From the NCBI GenBank assembly GCA_006383075.2, contig SMNH02000002.1, positions 121,020 to 185,019 on the forward strand: DNA of 64,000 nucleotides, given 5' to 3'. The notes beneath the pieces are model-generated. The model was not told the DNA's origin, did not search any database, and saw only the letters and a program-made list of their open reading frames with translations. This DNA comes from Kordia sp. TARA_039_SRF (GTDB lineage: Bacteria; Bacteroidota; Bacteroidia; Flavobacteriales; Flavobacteriaceae). The translations under genes and the position numbers were made by a program. Numbering within the stretch: the stretch's first letter is position 1; every line of letters begins with the position of its first letter. Of this stretch, positions 8,527 through 16,230 are shown piece after piece.

Positions 8527-10212
8527 ATGAAAAAGTATCTCATTTATATCATTGTACTCATTGCTGGCATTGTTATTGGGAGGTTTGCCCTTTCGGGAGA
8601 ACAATCCACAGCACATGTACATACAGAAGAAGAAACTGCGGAAAATTCTATGTGGACTTGCTCCATGCATCCGCAAATTATGCAGCCAGAACCAGGCGAT
8701 TGTCCAATTTGCGGGATGGATTTGATTCCTGCTGACGAAACTGCTGGCGGACTAGCGCCTAATGAATTTCGAATGACCGAAAACGCACTAGCGTTGGCAA
8801 ATGTAGAAACCACTAAAGTGGGAACTACTACTGCGGCTGAAACAAGCTTAAAACTGACGGGAACCATTGAAGCCAACGAAAAAACCAATGCTATACAAAC
8901 GGCGCATTTTGGCGGACGTATTGAAAAACTATTCGTCAACTATACGGGAGAAGAAGTCCGAAAAGGGCAAAAAATTGCGTTAATCTATTCTCCAGAATTG
9001 GTAACAACGCAACAGGAATTGTTAACCGCATTGCGCATGAAAAGCTCACAACCTGAGTTGTACAAAGCGGTTCGCAACAAATTGAAACTTTGGAAACTCT
9101 CCGAAGCGCAAATTCAGCAATTGGAAACCTCGCAAAAAGTATCTACGCAATTTCCTATTTACGCAAGCGTTTCTGGCGTAGTTACAGAAAAAATGGTAGA
9201 AGAAGGCAATCACGTGATGGAAGGTGGCGCGTTGTTTAAAGTATCAAACTTAAACAGCGTTTGGGCAAGTTTTGATGCGTATGAAAATCAAATTGGTCGT
9301 TTCAAAAAAGGCGATGCCATTCGTATCACAACTAATGTTAATCCGAATTCGGAAATTCCAGCCAACATAACCTTCATTGATCCTGTATTAAATACCAAAA
9401 CACGTACAGTTGCCGTAAAAGTAGAATTGAACAATCGCGACAATAATTTAAAACCTGGCATGTTTGTCACAGGAATTTTAGACACCGAAGTTTCTTCCGA
9501 AAGCAACACGATAAGCATTCCGAAATCGGCGGTTTTGTGGACAGGAAAACGCTCGTTGGTGTATGTAAAAAAAGAAAATGAGCCTGTATTTGAAGCGCGT
9601 GAGATTGTTTTAGGAACGGCAACGGCAGACTATTACGAAGTCCTTTCAGGATTGAAATCCGAAGAAGAAATTGTAACCAATGGTGCATTTACCGTAGATG
9701 CAGCAGCGCAACTGCAAGGAAAAACTTCCATGATGAATCGTAATGATGACACAGAAACTGAGACAATCATGCTCAACTTAGACGCAACTACTGAAAAGGC
9801 GTTTCAAGCAAGTATCAACGCCTATTTAGCACTCAAAGATGCGTTGGTAAAAAGTGATGTGCAATTAGCCTCTGAAAAAAGTGAAGCGTTCCGAATGGCT
9901 TTGGAAACCTTGAATACTTCACAGCGAAAACAACTCGGAATGCATTGGGCAGTATTGCACAAAACATCCAAAGGAATCAACAATAATGTTTCTATAGAAA
10001 CGCAGCGAGAACATTTTCAAATCATTTCAAACAACATGATTACACTCTTAAAAAACTTTTCAACCTTACAAACATCATTAACCATACAATTTTGTCCAAT
10101 GGCAGACGATAATAATGGTTCGTATTGGGTAAGCGACACACAAGAAATCCGAAATCCGTATTTTGGCGACGCTATGCTAACGTGTGGAAGCGTTATTGAG
10201 GAATTGAACTAG
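8527..10212 (+). CDS. cusB: CusB-like RND periplasmic adaptor with metal-binding and DUF3347 domains
   Basis: This 561-residue membrane-fusion protein has an N-terminal anchor (residues 3-22). A heavy-metal-binding domain follows, with CSMHPQI and CPICGMD motifs at about residues 40-66. Then come the barrel-sandwich/hairpin adaptor core (about 75-400) and a C-terminal DUF3347-type helical domain (about 415-561). That last domain includes HWAVLHKTSK and FCPMADDN near its end, and extra Cys/Met residues suitable for Cu(I)/Ag(I). In CusCFBA the adaptor hands metal to the pump, and the C-terminal domain may substitute for the separate metallochaperone CusF. It is the last gene of the tight run; a microsatellite follows. 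Confidence 0.88.
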   Translation: MKKYLIYIIVLIAGIVIGRFALSGEQSTAHVHTEEETAENSMWTCSMHPQIMQPEPGDCPICGMDLIPADETAGGLAPNEFRMTENALALANVETTKVGTTTAAETSLKLTGTIEANEKTNAIQTAHFGGRIEKLFVNYTGEEVRKGQKIALIYSPELVTTQQELLTALRMKSSQPELYKAVRNKLKLWKLSEAQIQQLETSQKVSTQFPIYASVSGVVTEKMVEEGNHVMEGGALFKVSNLNSVWASFDAYENQIGRFKKGDAIRITTNVNPNSEIPANITFIDPVLNTKTRTVAVKVELNNRDNNLKPGMFVTGILDTEVSSESNTISIPKSAVLWTGKRSLVYVKKENEPVFEAREIVLGTATADYYEVLSGLKSEEEIVTNGAFTVDAAAQLQGKTSMMNRNDDTETETIMLNLDATTEKAFQASINAYLALKDALVKSDVQLASEKSEAFRMALETLNTSQRKQLGMHWAVLHKTSKGINNNVSIETQREHFQIISNNMITLLKNFSTLQTSLTIQFCPMADDNNGSYWVSDTQEIRNPYFGDAMLTCGSVIEELN

Positions 10213-10256
10213 GAACTAGGAATTAGGGATTAGGGATTAGAGATTAGGGATTAGAA
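10204..10256. repeat. Degenerate GGGATTA heptamer repeat
   Basis: Just after the adaptor stop codon are about seven imperfect copies of the heptamer GGGATTA/GGAATTA. The sequence superficially resembles telomere repeats but sits in an ordinary intergenic position. It precedes a second, unrelated heptamer array. Confidence 0.75.
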
Positions 10257-10278
10257 ACAAATCACAAATTGACAAAAA

Positions 10279-10367
10279 ACGAATAACGAATAACGAATAA
10301 CGAATAACGAATAACGAATAACGAATAACGAATAACGAATAACGAATAACGAATAACGAATAACGAA
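10279..10367. repeat. Twelve perfect tandem copies of ACGAATA plus a partial copy
   Basis: The heptamer ACGAATA is repeated without error from 10279 to 10362, followed by ACGAA. Perfect identity suggests recent slippage or active expansion and contraction. The following 130 bp (10370-10500) is A-rich low-complexity DNA with many CAA words, leading into the HMA lipoprotein gene. Copy number could change the spacing upstream of that gene. Confidence 0.95.
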
Positions 10368-10501
10368 ACTAAAATTTTAAATGTTGAATGTTGGATTTTA
10401 AATGAAAAACAAATTAACAAATCGACAAAAAGACGAATCAACAAACAACGAAAAACAAACAACAGATAACAAAACAACAAACAATTAAAAATCAAATTAA
10501 A

Positions 10502-10906
10502 ATGAAAAAAGCAATTCTATCAGTAGCAATCATCGCATCTTTAGCAGTTATTGGATGCAACGGAGAAACGAAAAAAGACACTTCATCAGACACGAAAACA
10601 ACGACTACAGCCTCAACAAAAGATTTGTCAACAGCAACTTTTGGCGTTCGTGGAAATTGTGGCATGTGTAAAACCACTATTGAAAAAGCTGCAAAAAGTG
10701 TGGAAGGCGTTGCAGAAGCTACATGGGATGTTAAGAAAAAGAGCATTTCTATTACCTACGATGAACACAAAATCGACGAAAATGTAGTTCATAAAGCTAT
10801 CGCTGCAGCGGGATACGATACCGATAAAATGACAGGTGATACTTCGGCATATAAAAATTTACCGAAATGTTGTCTATACGATAGAGAACAGCAAATGAAT
10901 CAATAA
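10502..10906 (+). CDS. HMA-domain lipoprotein (putative periplasmic metallochaperone)
   Basis: This 134-residue protein has a lipoprotein signal (lipobox AVIGC, Cys19), a Thr/Ser/Lys-rich linker (20-45) and one heavy-metal-associated fold (about 46-115). The metal site motif GNCGMCKTT near residues 52-60 keeps the CxxC. A C-terminal CC pair (KCCLYD) could add ligands. It probably binds Cu(I) or another soft metal at the periplasmic face and feeds the CusBA-like pump encoded upstream. It is separated from that operon by 289 bp of microsatellite and may have its own promoter. Confidence 0.82.
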   Translation: MKKAILSVAIIASLAVIGCNGETKKDTSSDTKTTTTASTKDLSTATFGVRGNCGMCKTTIEKAAKSVEGVAEATWDVKKKSISITYDEHKIDENVVHKAIAAAGYDTDKMTGDTSAYKNLPKCCLYDREQQMNQ

Positions 10907-11105
10907 TTAACGTGAGTTCGACCTAAGAAATCACTATGTAATTCATAATTCACTGAAAAATAACTAATTGTCAGTTCGAGCGCAGTCGAGAACAGCTAAA
11001 AATTAATAACTTCAAAGGAATCTCGACTGCGCTCGATTTGACATTGAGTATAATCTATTAGTAATCAGTTACGTAATAAAATAGTTATATCGAGCTCACG
11101 TTAAT
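10906..11105. repeat. Nested inverted-repeat element, about 200 bp
   Basis: Outer arms 10906-10921 and 11090-11105 pair over 16 bp with one mismatch (ATTAACGTGAGTTCGA against its partner). Inner arms 10976-10991 and 11021-11036 are a perfect 16-bp inverted repeat (TCGAGCGCAGTCGAGA) around a 29-nt loop. The DNA between inner and outer arms shows weak residual complementarity. The inner word resembles dispersed intergenic repeats of flavobacteria. It may be a degenerate MITE-like element or a complex terminator after the HMA lipoprotein gene, whose stop codon it overlaps. Confidence 0.75.
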
Positions 11106-11113
11106 TAAATAAC

Positions 11114-11121
11114 TACCTTTG
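11114..11121 (+). promoter_or_regulatory. -7 promoter box of the DUF423 gene
   Basis: TACCTTTG matches TAnnTTTG and ends 4 nt before the ATG at 11126, so a leaderless or very short leader transcript is likely. Confidence 0.5.
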
Positions 11122-11125
11122 CACC

Positions 11126-11506
11126 ATGGAAAAAATCGTGTTATTGAGTGCTGCTTTGTATGGTGCATTGGGAATTATTTTTGGCGCGTTTGGCGCACAT
11201 GCCTTGAAAAAAACTTTTACAGAAGACTTGCTGAAAAGCTTTGAAACGGGCGTAAAATACCAACTCTATCACGCCATTGTATTGCTCGTGATTGGATTTC
11301 AATTACCATTTACAAACTCACTAGAAAAAAGTGCCGCTTGGTGCTTGATAGTGGGAACGTTGTTGTTTTCTTTTAGTATTTACGGCTTGTGTTTGAGTAG
11401 TGCGAAAGGTAGAAAACTACGATTTTTAGGTCCCATCACGCCGCTTGGAGGTTTGTTGTTGGTTGTAGGTTGGATTTTGTTGGGCGTTTCTTTTCTGTAC
11501 TTGTAA
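11126..11506 (+). CDS. DUF423 family membrane protein (YgdD-like)
   Basis: The 126-residue protein has four predicted membrane helices. The family hallmark is at the N-terminus: ALYGALGIIFGAFGAHALKK, followed by the conserved ETGVKYQLYHAIVLL segment near residues 41-55 and the FGPITPLGG-like RFLGPITPLGGLLL near the C-terminus. Length equals the usual family size. The function of DUF423 proteins is not established. It is convergent with the minus-strand gene ending at 11515, with 8 bp between the stops. Confidence 0.9.
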   Translation: MEKIVLLSAALYGALGIIFGAFGAHALKKTFTEDLLKSFETGVKYQLYHAIVLLVIGFQLPFTNSLEKSAAWCLIVGTLLFSFSIYGLCLSSAKGRKLRFLGPITPLGGLLLVVGWILLGVSFLYL

Positions 11507-11514
11507 AAAAGAAG

Positions 11515-11937
11515 CTAATCTTCTAATTCATTATACTTTTTGATAAACTTCAACAGCTTTTTCTTATTGATTTTTAAGTTTTTTTGAAAGACATTTTCTT
11601 CTACCAAGGCAAAAATTAAATGATTTCGTCCTATAATTTTTTTGTTTGAAAATGTTTTATCTACGATTTTAAAGGTGATGATACTAAACCATTCTCCCTC
11701 ATCATTTTTACCAATTTCGCCTGTAATTAACTCATTTCCTTTTAAATCGAGAATAGCATAGTTATTTCCTTCTTTCTGATAATCAAAAGCTTTCTTACCA
11801 TTTAAGATAATTTCATCTTTCTCAAATTGTATTTCTGTAATATTTTTTTGAGCCATTACTAAATATGAAGAAAGCATACAGATAGCAAATAGTACAAACC
11901 GATTTTTTAACATGATGACATTGTTTGAATTATTCAT
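11515..11937 (-). CDS. Hypothetical exported protein
   Basis: This 140-residue protein is not assigned to a family. The hydrophobic stretch LKNRFVLFAICMLSSYLVMAQ fits a signal peptide cleaved after MAQ. A second ATG at 11913 places the start right at that signal, so translation may begin there and give 132 residues. The mature part is Lys/Glu/Ile-rich and predicted mostly beta, with ELITGEIGKNDEGEW in the middle. It lies 15 bp downstream of the gene at 11953-12510 and is probably cotranscribed with it. Confidence 0.6.
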   Translation of the reverse strand: MNNSNNVIMLKNRFVLFAICMLSSYLVMAQKNITEIQFEKDEIILNGKKAFDYQKEGNNYAILDLKGNELITGEIGKNDEGEWFSIITFKIVDKTFSNKKIIGRNHLIFALVEENVFQKNLKINKKKLLKFIKKYNELED

Positions 11938-11952
11938 AGATGCGAATATAAA

Positions 11953-12510
11953 TTAAATTTTAGCAGCTATATAATTTTGTTTCAACTCAGGCAAAGTTTT
12001 ATCCGTTGTTATCAATCCATTAACGAGATAGTTTCGTAATTCTTCCAAATCGTTGTGTGGAATGTATGTTGCCCATTTGGTTTCTGTGGTAATGTTTTTA
12101 ATTTGTCGCAAGACTTTTCGCGTATCACCTGCCGTTCGTAGCACAAATTGTGAATCGTACGAAGGTTCGTCTCTGTGAAAGTACATATGCTTTTTGGTGA
12201 ATTTATCATATTGAATATAATACAACTTCTCTACTTCGTTGTCTTTGTAAAAACTAGTCCATTGGGCAAATCCAACTTTTGTACCATTTTTAGAGGTTGC
12301 TGCTGCTGTTTGCAATCGCCAGCGACATGTAGCGGCGCGTCCCCAATGTGTGGAAATTCGATACACACCATCGCTTGTATAAAAATACTGACTTCCTGAG
12401 CGACTTGTAAAATCGGGCGTTTTATCTTTTACAAATTGAAAATCAACCGCAGTAAAAACACAATAGGTATTTTTGAAAAAGTTTTGTTTATGATAAATTA
12501 ATTTCGTCAC
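11953..12510 (-). CDS. Hypothetical protein with SGSQYFYTSDGVYR segment
   Basis: This 185-residue protein starts at a GTG (12510). The open frame extends upstream to 12708, but that part overlaps the divergent DUF3108 gene and lies upstream of a good -7 box (12541-12534), so I reject the extension. The protein is rich in aromatic and basic residues. The central stretch (about residues 36-70) with SRSGSQYFYTSDGVYRIS and HWGRAATCRW looks conserved, and I have an impression of similar small cytosolic proteins in other Bacteroidota, but the function is unknown to me. No signal peptide or membrane segment. Confidence 0.65.
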   Translation of the reverse strand: MTKLIYHKQNFFKNTYCVFTAVDFQFVKDKTPDFTSRSGSQYFYTSDGVYRISTHWGRAATCRWRLQTAAATSKNGTKVGFAQWTSFYKDNEVEKLYYIQYDKFTKKHMYFHRDEPSYDSQFVLRTAGDTRKVLRQIKNITTETKWATYIPHNDLEELRNYLVNGLITTDKTLPELKQNYIAAKI

Positions 12511-12533
12511 AACGTTGTAATGTGTATTTTTGC

Positions 12534-12541
12534 CAAAGTTA
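12534..12541 (-). promoter_or_regulatory. -7 promoter box for the 12510 gene
   Basis: On the minus strand 12541-12534 reads TAACTTTG, an exact TAnnTTTG match, 23 nt before the GTG start at 12510. It supports that start over longer alternatives. Confidence 0.55.
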
Positions 12542-12636
12542 CGAAACGCATTACGATACTGTATCCATAAAAAATAAAGTTTGGCACAATAAGTGAATAG
12601 TATTGCGTTAATAACAAAGAATAAAACACCTAAATA

Positions 12637-13422
12637 ATGAAGAGCATGAAAAAGATTATAGGTCTTCTCATCGTAACTTGTCTGTTTCAAGTAGCAGCAC
12701 AAGCGCAAAATTTACCGTTTAAAGATGGAGAAAAATTGGTATTTACCGCATCGTATAAAATGTCTGGTTTCTTAACCGATTTGGCACAAGTAAGTATGGA
12801 GACTTCGCAAGTAAAAACATCTTCCAATACTTTATTTCACTTTAAATGTAACGCCAATACATTTAGAAAATATGATTTTTTCTTTAAAATTCGCGATGTC
12901 TACGAATCGTATGTAAGCAAAAGTTCCTTATTACCTGCTTTGTACAAAAGAGATATTAATGAAGGAAGCTATAAGAAGAAGATGAAATATGTGTACAATC
13001 AGCGTACTAAAACCATTAAAAGTGAGCAAGTAAAGCGCAGAGGCGACGGAACGGATTGGGTTGTAAATGAAGATTTTAAGTTCAGTAATGGTGCCATGGA
13101 CGTAATTTCTACCTTGTATAATGTGCGTAATCTTCCTATTGAAAATGCACGCGCAGGCGATTCTAAAGTTTTTAAAATTATTTTTGATAAAGAAGAAACG
13201 CCAATCACGCTTAAATATGTGGGTAAGGAAACGGTTGATGCTGGGAATTTAGGGAAAAAGGAATGTCACAAACTACAAATTATCACAAACGGAGATTTTC
13301 TAAAAGCAGCTACGCTTTGGATGACTGCCGATGCTAATAAAGTTCCTGTAAAAGCTGAGTTTACCATTCCTATTGGAAGTGGAATGCTGCAATTGAATAG
13401 TGCTTCAGGACTTGCCAATTAA
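12637..13422 (+). CDS. DUF3108 domain-containing exported protein
   Basis: The 261-residue protein has a signal peptide (residues 1-24, ending AQAQ), with alternative starts 9 bp apart (12637 or 12646). The mature protein matches the DUF3108 beta-rich fold: PFKDGEKLVFTASYK near the start, YKRDINEGSYKKK in the middle and a C-terminal LWMTADANKVPVKAE strand. Members are periplasmic or outer-membrane-associated proteins of unknown activity that resemble lipoprotein-carrier folds. It is divergent from the 12510 gene. Confidence 0.8.
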   Translation: MKSMKKIIGLLIVTCLFQVAAQAQNLPFKDGEKLVFTASYKMSGFLTDLAQVSMETSQVKTSSNTLFHFKCNANTFRKYDFFFKIRDVYESYVSKSSLLPALYKRDINEGSYKKKMKYVYNQRTKTIKSEQVKRRGDGTDWVVNEDFKFSNGAMDVISTLYNVRNLPIENARAGDSKVFKIIFDKEETPITLKYVGKETVDAGNLGKKECHKLQIITNGDFLKAATLWMTADANKVPVKAEFTIPIGSGMLQLNSASGLAN

Positions 13423-13543
13423 TCATAGACAACTATTTCGGGAAAAGTCCACGAAATATTCAATAGAAATTATTAAACCATTTCGATTAAGTGTCGGAAC
13501 ATTTGAAATCTCGATTATCGAGTAACACCAAAAAAATAACACC

Positions 13544-13870
13544 ATGAGAATTTTTAGTATCATCGTAGGAAGTATTGCCACTGTATTGGCATTTTTACTT
13601 TCATTCTTTGCAGACAATTTTGCATATATTCCTGTGATTATAGGGCTTATTTTAGGCTTTGTAGCATTGTATGTATCAAAACAAAATGGACTCCGCGAAA
13701 GTGTTCCAAAGTTGATTATTGGATTATCGTTTCTAGCAGGAGCAATTACCACAATGAATTTATTTAGGGAAAATGAAGTCGCTGACGATGTCAAACAAAC
13801 AATTGAAGAAAAGAAAAAACAGGAAAAAGAAGATTTAAAAGATCTCGAAGGTATTGAAGGATTGGAATAA
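13544..13870 (+). CDS. Small membrane protein, unknown function
   Basis: The 108-residue protein has three hydrophobic segments (about 4-22, 25-43 and 57-75) and a very acidic/basic C-terminal tail (EEKKKQEKEDLKDLEGIEG). It is preferred over the overlapping minus-strand frame because its composition is normal for a membrane protein, its start follows an AT-rich leader, and a terminator lies 12 bp after the stop. No family is recognised. Confidence 0.7.
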   Translation: MRIFSIIVGSIATVLAFLLSFFADNFAYIPVIIGLILGFVALYVSKQNGLRESVPKLIIGLSFLAGAITTMNLFRENEVADDVKQTIEEKKKQEKEDLKDLEGIEGLE

Positions 13871-13882
13871 TCACACAAAAGT

Positions 13883-13920
13883 AAACGTCTATCAAAAACA
13901 CAACTGATAGACGTTTTTTT
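13883..13920 (+). terminator. Intrinsic terminator
   Basis: The 12-bp stem AAACGTCTATCA (13883-13894) pairs with 13905-13916, with a 10-nt loop and a T run to 13920. It ends the transcript of the small membrane protein. Confidence 0.9.
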
Positions 13921-13986
13921 ATACTACGAATTGAGGATTGAGGTGTTTTTTAAGAAATTTATAACAAAACCCGAAACGCTTTTCAA

Positions 13987-13994
13987 TATCTTTG
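13987..13994 (+). promoter_or_regulatory. -7 promoter box upstream of the M28 peptidase gene
   Basis: TATCTTTG is an exact TAnnTTTG match, 97 nt before the peptidase ATG. The leader contains a 14-codon open frame (14021-14065, MSQQQLLPTIVLTN) that may be a leader peptide or the remnant of an older gene start. Confidence 0.5.
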
Positions 13995-14091
13995 AGCACC
14001 TAAAACCAATACTATTTTACATGTCACAACAACAACTCCTACCAACTATTGTTCTGACAAATTAGATAGAACATACTAATTAAAAAGATTC

Positions 14092-15651
14092 ATGATGAAA
14101 AAAATCTTAGCGCTGGCATTTTTAGCTACTATCGGATGCGGTACCAATCAAAAAACAGCGGAGACAAAAGCTGTTAAAAACCTCAATCCTGTTCCGTATG
14201 CAAACACTATTACAGAAGCTGAACTCAAAACTCACTTGTATACCTATGCTTCGGACGAATTTGAAGGAAGAGACACTGGAGAACCTGGACAAAAGAAAGC
14301 GGTTGCCTATTTACGAGATGAATATAAAAATTTAGCAATTCCTGCAGCGCAACAAAATGGCGATTATTTTCAAAATGTACCGTTACAAAAAGGAGGCGAC
14401 TTAGATGGTGAATTGACTATCAACGGTACTTCGTTCACTTTTGAAGAAGACTTTTTAGCCTTTAGTCCACAAGCCAATGGCACTATTGATGTATCTGAAA
14501 TTGTGTATGTAGGTTATGGAATTGACGATGAAAAATATTCAGATTATAAAAATGTTGATGTTGAAGGTAAAATTGTTTTATTTAAAATTGGAGAGCCTAC
14601 GCAAGAAGATGGCACATACTTAATTTCTGGAACAGACGAAAACTCTCGATGGGGAAATCGATTTAGAGGCGGCGCTGCAAAAATTACCGCAGCCAAAGAG
14701 CACAAAGCAAAAGGTGCTTTTTTCTTCGCTGGCGACAGTTATTCAACATATAAAGCACAATTAGCTTTCGCAAAGCAAAGCAATCGTATTTCTTTAAAAG
14801 AAGAAAAAAATCCATTCTTTTATTATGTAATTAATGAAAATGTTGCTACTAAAATGCACGCAACTATTGGAGAAAGTGTAGAAACAGCAAACATACAACT
14901 TGCAGGAACACTTATAAATAAAGATAAAATTAATGAGGTTGCTTCTGAAAACGTAGTTGCCATTATTAAAGGAGAGGAAAAGCCAGAAGAATACATTGTG
15001 ATTTCCGCACATTTAGATCACGAAGGTGTAAAAAATGGTAAAATATACAACGGCGCTGATGATGACGGTTCGGGAACGGTTGCGATTTTAGAAATTGCAG
15101 AAGCCTTTAAACAAGCACAAAAAGATGGAAATGGTCCAAAACGTTCTATCGTATTTTTACATGTAACTGGTGAAGAAAAAGGATTATTAGGTTCAAAATA
15201 TTACACAGACAACCCAATTTTTCCACTAGAAAATACAGTTTCTAATTTGAATATTGATATGATTGGTAGAATCGATCCAAAACGTACGGAAGGAGACCGT
15301 AATTATATATATTTAATTGGTTCGGACAAATTGAGTACAGAATTGCACAATGTTTCTGAAGAAGTCAATAAAAAATATACAAATATTGAGTTGGACTACA
15401 AATACAACGATGAAAACGATCCAAATCGTTACTACTATCGTTCTGACCATTACAACTTTGCCAAAAACAATGTGCCTGTAATTTTCTATTTTAACGGAAC
15501 ACATGACGATTACCACAAACCAACAGATACTCCAGATAAAATCAACTACGATTTATTGACAAATCGTGCACGTTTGGTATTTTACACCGCTTGGGAATTG
15601 GCAAACAGAGACGAGCGTGTGAAACTCGATAGCGATATTGAAACGAAATAA
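14092..15651 (+). CDS. M28-family zinc metallopeptidase lipoprotein
   Basis: The 519-residue protein has a lipoprotein signal (ATIGC, Cys17). A protease-associated insertion lies at about residues 110-260, and the M28 catalytic domain follows. Visible zinc and catalytic residues are H307 (ISAHLDHEG), D323 (NGADDDGSG), E361/E362 (HVTGEEKGLLGS), a later Asp (NIDMIGRID), and a C-terminal His (GTHDDYHKPTDTPDK). These fit the di-zinc aminopeptidase/carboxypeptidase family that removes terminal residues from peptides at the cell envelope. It has its own promoter and is followed by a terminator-like element. Confidence 0.9.
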   Translation: MMKKILALAFLATIGCGTNQKTAETKAVKNLNPVPYANTITEAELKTHLYTYASDEFEGRDTGEPGQKKAVAYLRDEYKNLAIPAAQQNGDYFQNVPLQKGGDLDGELTINGTSFTFEEDFLAFSPQANGTIDVSEIVYVGYGIDDEKYSDYKNVDVEGKIVLFKIGEPTQEDGTYLISGTDENSRWGNRFRGGAAKITAAKEHKAKGAFFFAGDSYSTYKAQLAFAKQSNRISLKEEKNPFFYYVINENVATKMHATIGESVETANIQLAGTLINKDKINEVASENVVAIIKGEEKPEEYIVISAHLDHEGVKNGKIYNGADDDGSGTVAILEIAEAFKQAQKDGNGPKRSIVFLHVTGEEKGLLGSKYYTDNPIFPLENTVSNLNIDMIGRIDPKRTEGDRNYIYLIGSDKLSTELHNVSEEVNKKYTNIELDYKYNDENDPNRYYYRSDHYNFAKNNVPVIFYFNGTHDDYHKPTDTPDKINYDLLTNRARLVFYTAWELANRDERVKLDSDIETK

Positions 15652-15670
15652 TAAGACATTTATATATAAG

Positions 15671-15805
15671 AAAAGGCTATCTGTAAAGTTCTTTTAAACG
15701 TCATTCTGAGCTTGACTCAGAATCTCACAAGGTTGATTGTCAACTGTTATGAGAAACCGAATCAAGTTCGGTTTGACGAAATCGATACTTTACAAATAGC
15801 CTTTT
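15671..15805. repeat. Composite hairpin: terminator-like arms enclosing dispersed-repeat hairpins
   Basis: Outer arms 15671-15689 and 15787-15805 pair over 19 bp with one mismatch and end in a T run, as in a terminator shared by the convergent peptidase and precursor genes. Between them are two smaller hairpins: ATTCTGAG (15703-15710) with CTCAGAAT (15716-15723), and AAACCGAA (15754-15761) with TTCGGTTT (15767-15774). The inner words are of a type I associate with dispersed intergenic repeats in flavobacteria, so an element may have inserted into a terminator loop. Confidence 0.75.
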
Positions 15806-15815
15806 TTAAATCATC

Positions 15816-15995
15816 CTAACAATCAAACCAATTCGTTGGGCAAATGGCTTGTGTGATTTCACACAATTCACCAGCTTTTGTCGGACTTACCGTTGATTGT
15901 CCTGTAGTTGGCAAAGCACCGCCTACTAATTGATTGTTTAATGAGACTACTTGCGATTTTCTAATTTCCAGTTTTTTCAAATTTCTTTTTTTCAT
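15816..15995 (-). CDS. Lanthipeptide-like (RiPP) precursor peptide
   Basis: A 59-residue peptide read on the minus strand from an ATG at 15995. The leader is MKKRNLKKLEIRKSQVVSLN, followed by NQLVGG: a Lys-rich start, alternating Leu/Ile, an S-L-N element and a double-glycine cleavage motif at G25-G26. This matches the leader pattern of Bacteroidota class I lanthipeptide/GG-type natural-product precursors. The 33-residue core (A27-C59) has seven Thr/Ser and three Cys at 45, 52 and 59, spaced exactly seven residues apart, with Cys as the last residue. No LanB, LanC or peptidase/exporter gene is in this window, so modification would depend on distant enzymes. The antisense frame at 15951-16154 is taken as its shadow. 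Confidence 0.72.
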   Translation of the reverse strand: MKKRNLKKLEIRKSQVVSLNNQLVGGALPTTGQSTVSPTKAGELCEITQAICPTNWFDC

Positions 15996-16230
15996 AAAAT
16001 TGAGTTTAATGTGTTCATATATGCAGCTACATACCTTGCACCTGTATTCATAAAGTGCAGAAACTTAAATCGTGTTACCCAATTTTTCATAATCAATTTA
16101 AAACCAATATTTTACCAACTTCAACACGAGTACGTAGAATTGCGTGTTTTGTAAAGATGCGTAATTGCGCGTACACAATCCATAGCATTTACAACTACTT
16201 TTACATCATAACCAAAACCCTATCCTAATT
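15996..16230. other. Intergenic DNA upstream of the precursor and GH64-like genes
   Basis: No convincing promoter box is seen for either divergent gene. A 33-codon minus-strand frame starts at 16089 and overlaps the precursor ATG. Its product has no recognisable features and I do not call it a gene. Confidence 0.5.

Noticed and set aside
10204-10256. Telomere-like TTAGGG repeat as a chromosome end or eukaryotic contaminant
   Set aside because: The repeat is short and degenerate, with bacterial operon sequence on both sides.
10279-10367. CRISPR array
   Set aside because: Units are seven bases with no spacers and no cas genes nearby.
12511-12708. N-terminal extension of the 11953-12510 protein
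   Set aside because: It overlaps the divergent DUF3108 gene and lies upstream of the -7 box at 12534-12541.
13423-13878. Minus-strand frame of 151 codons
   Set aside because: It is antisense to a plausible membrane protein with a terminator after it, and its translation is low-complexity Ser/Phe-rich.
15951-16154. Plus-strand frame of 67 codons
   Set aside because: It is antisense to the lanthipeptide-like precursor leader and has shadow-type Phe/Lys composition.
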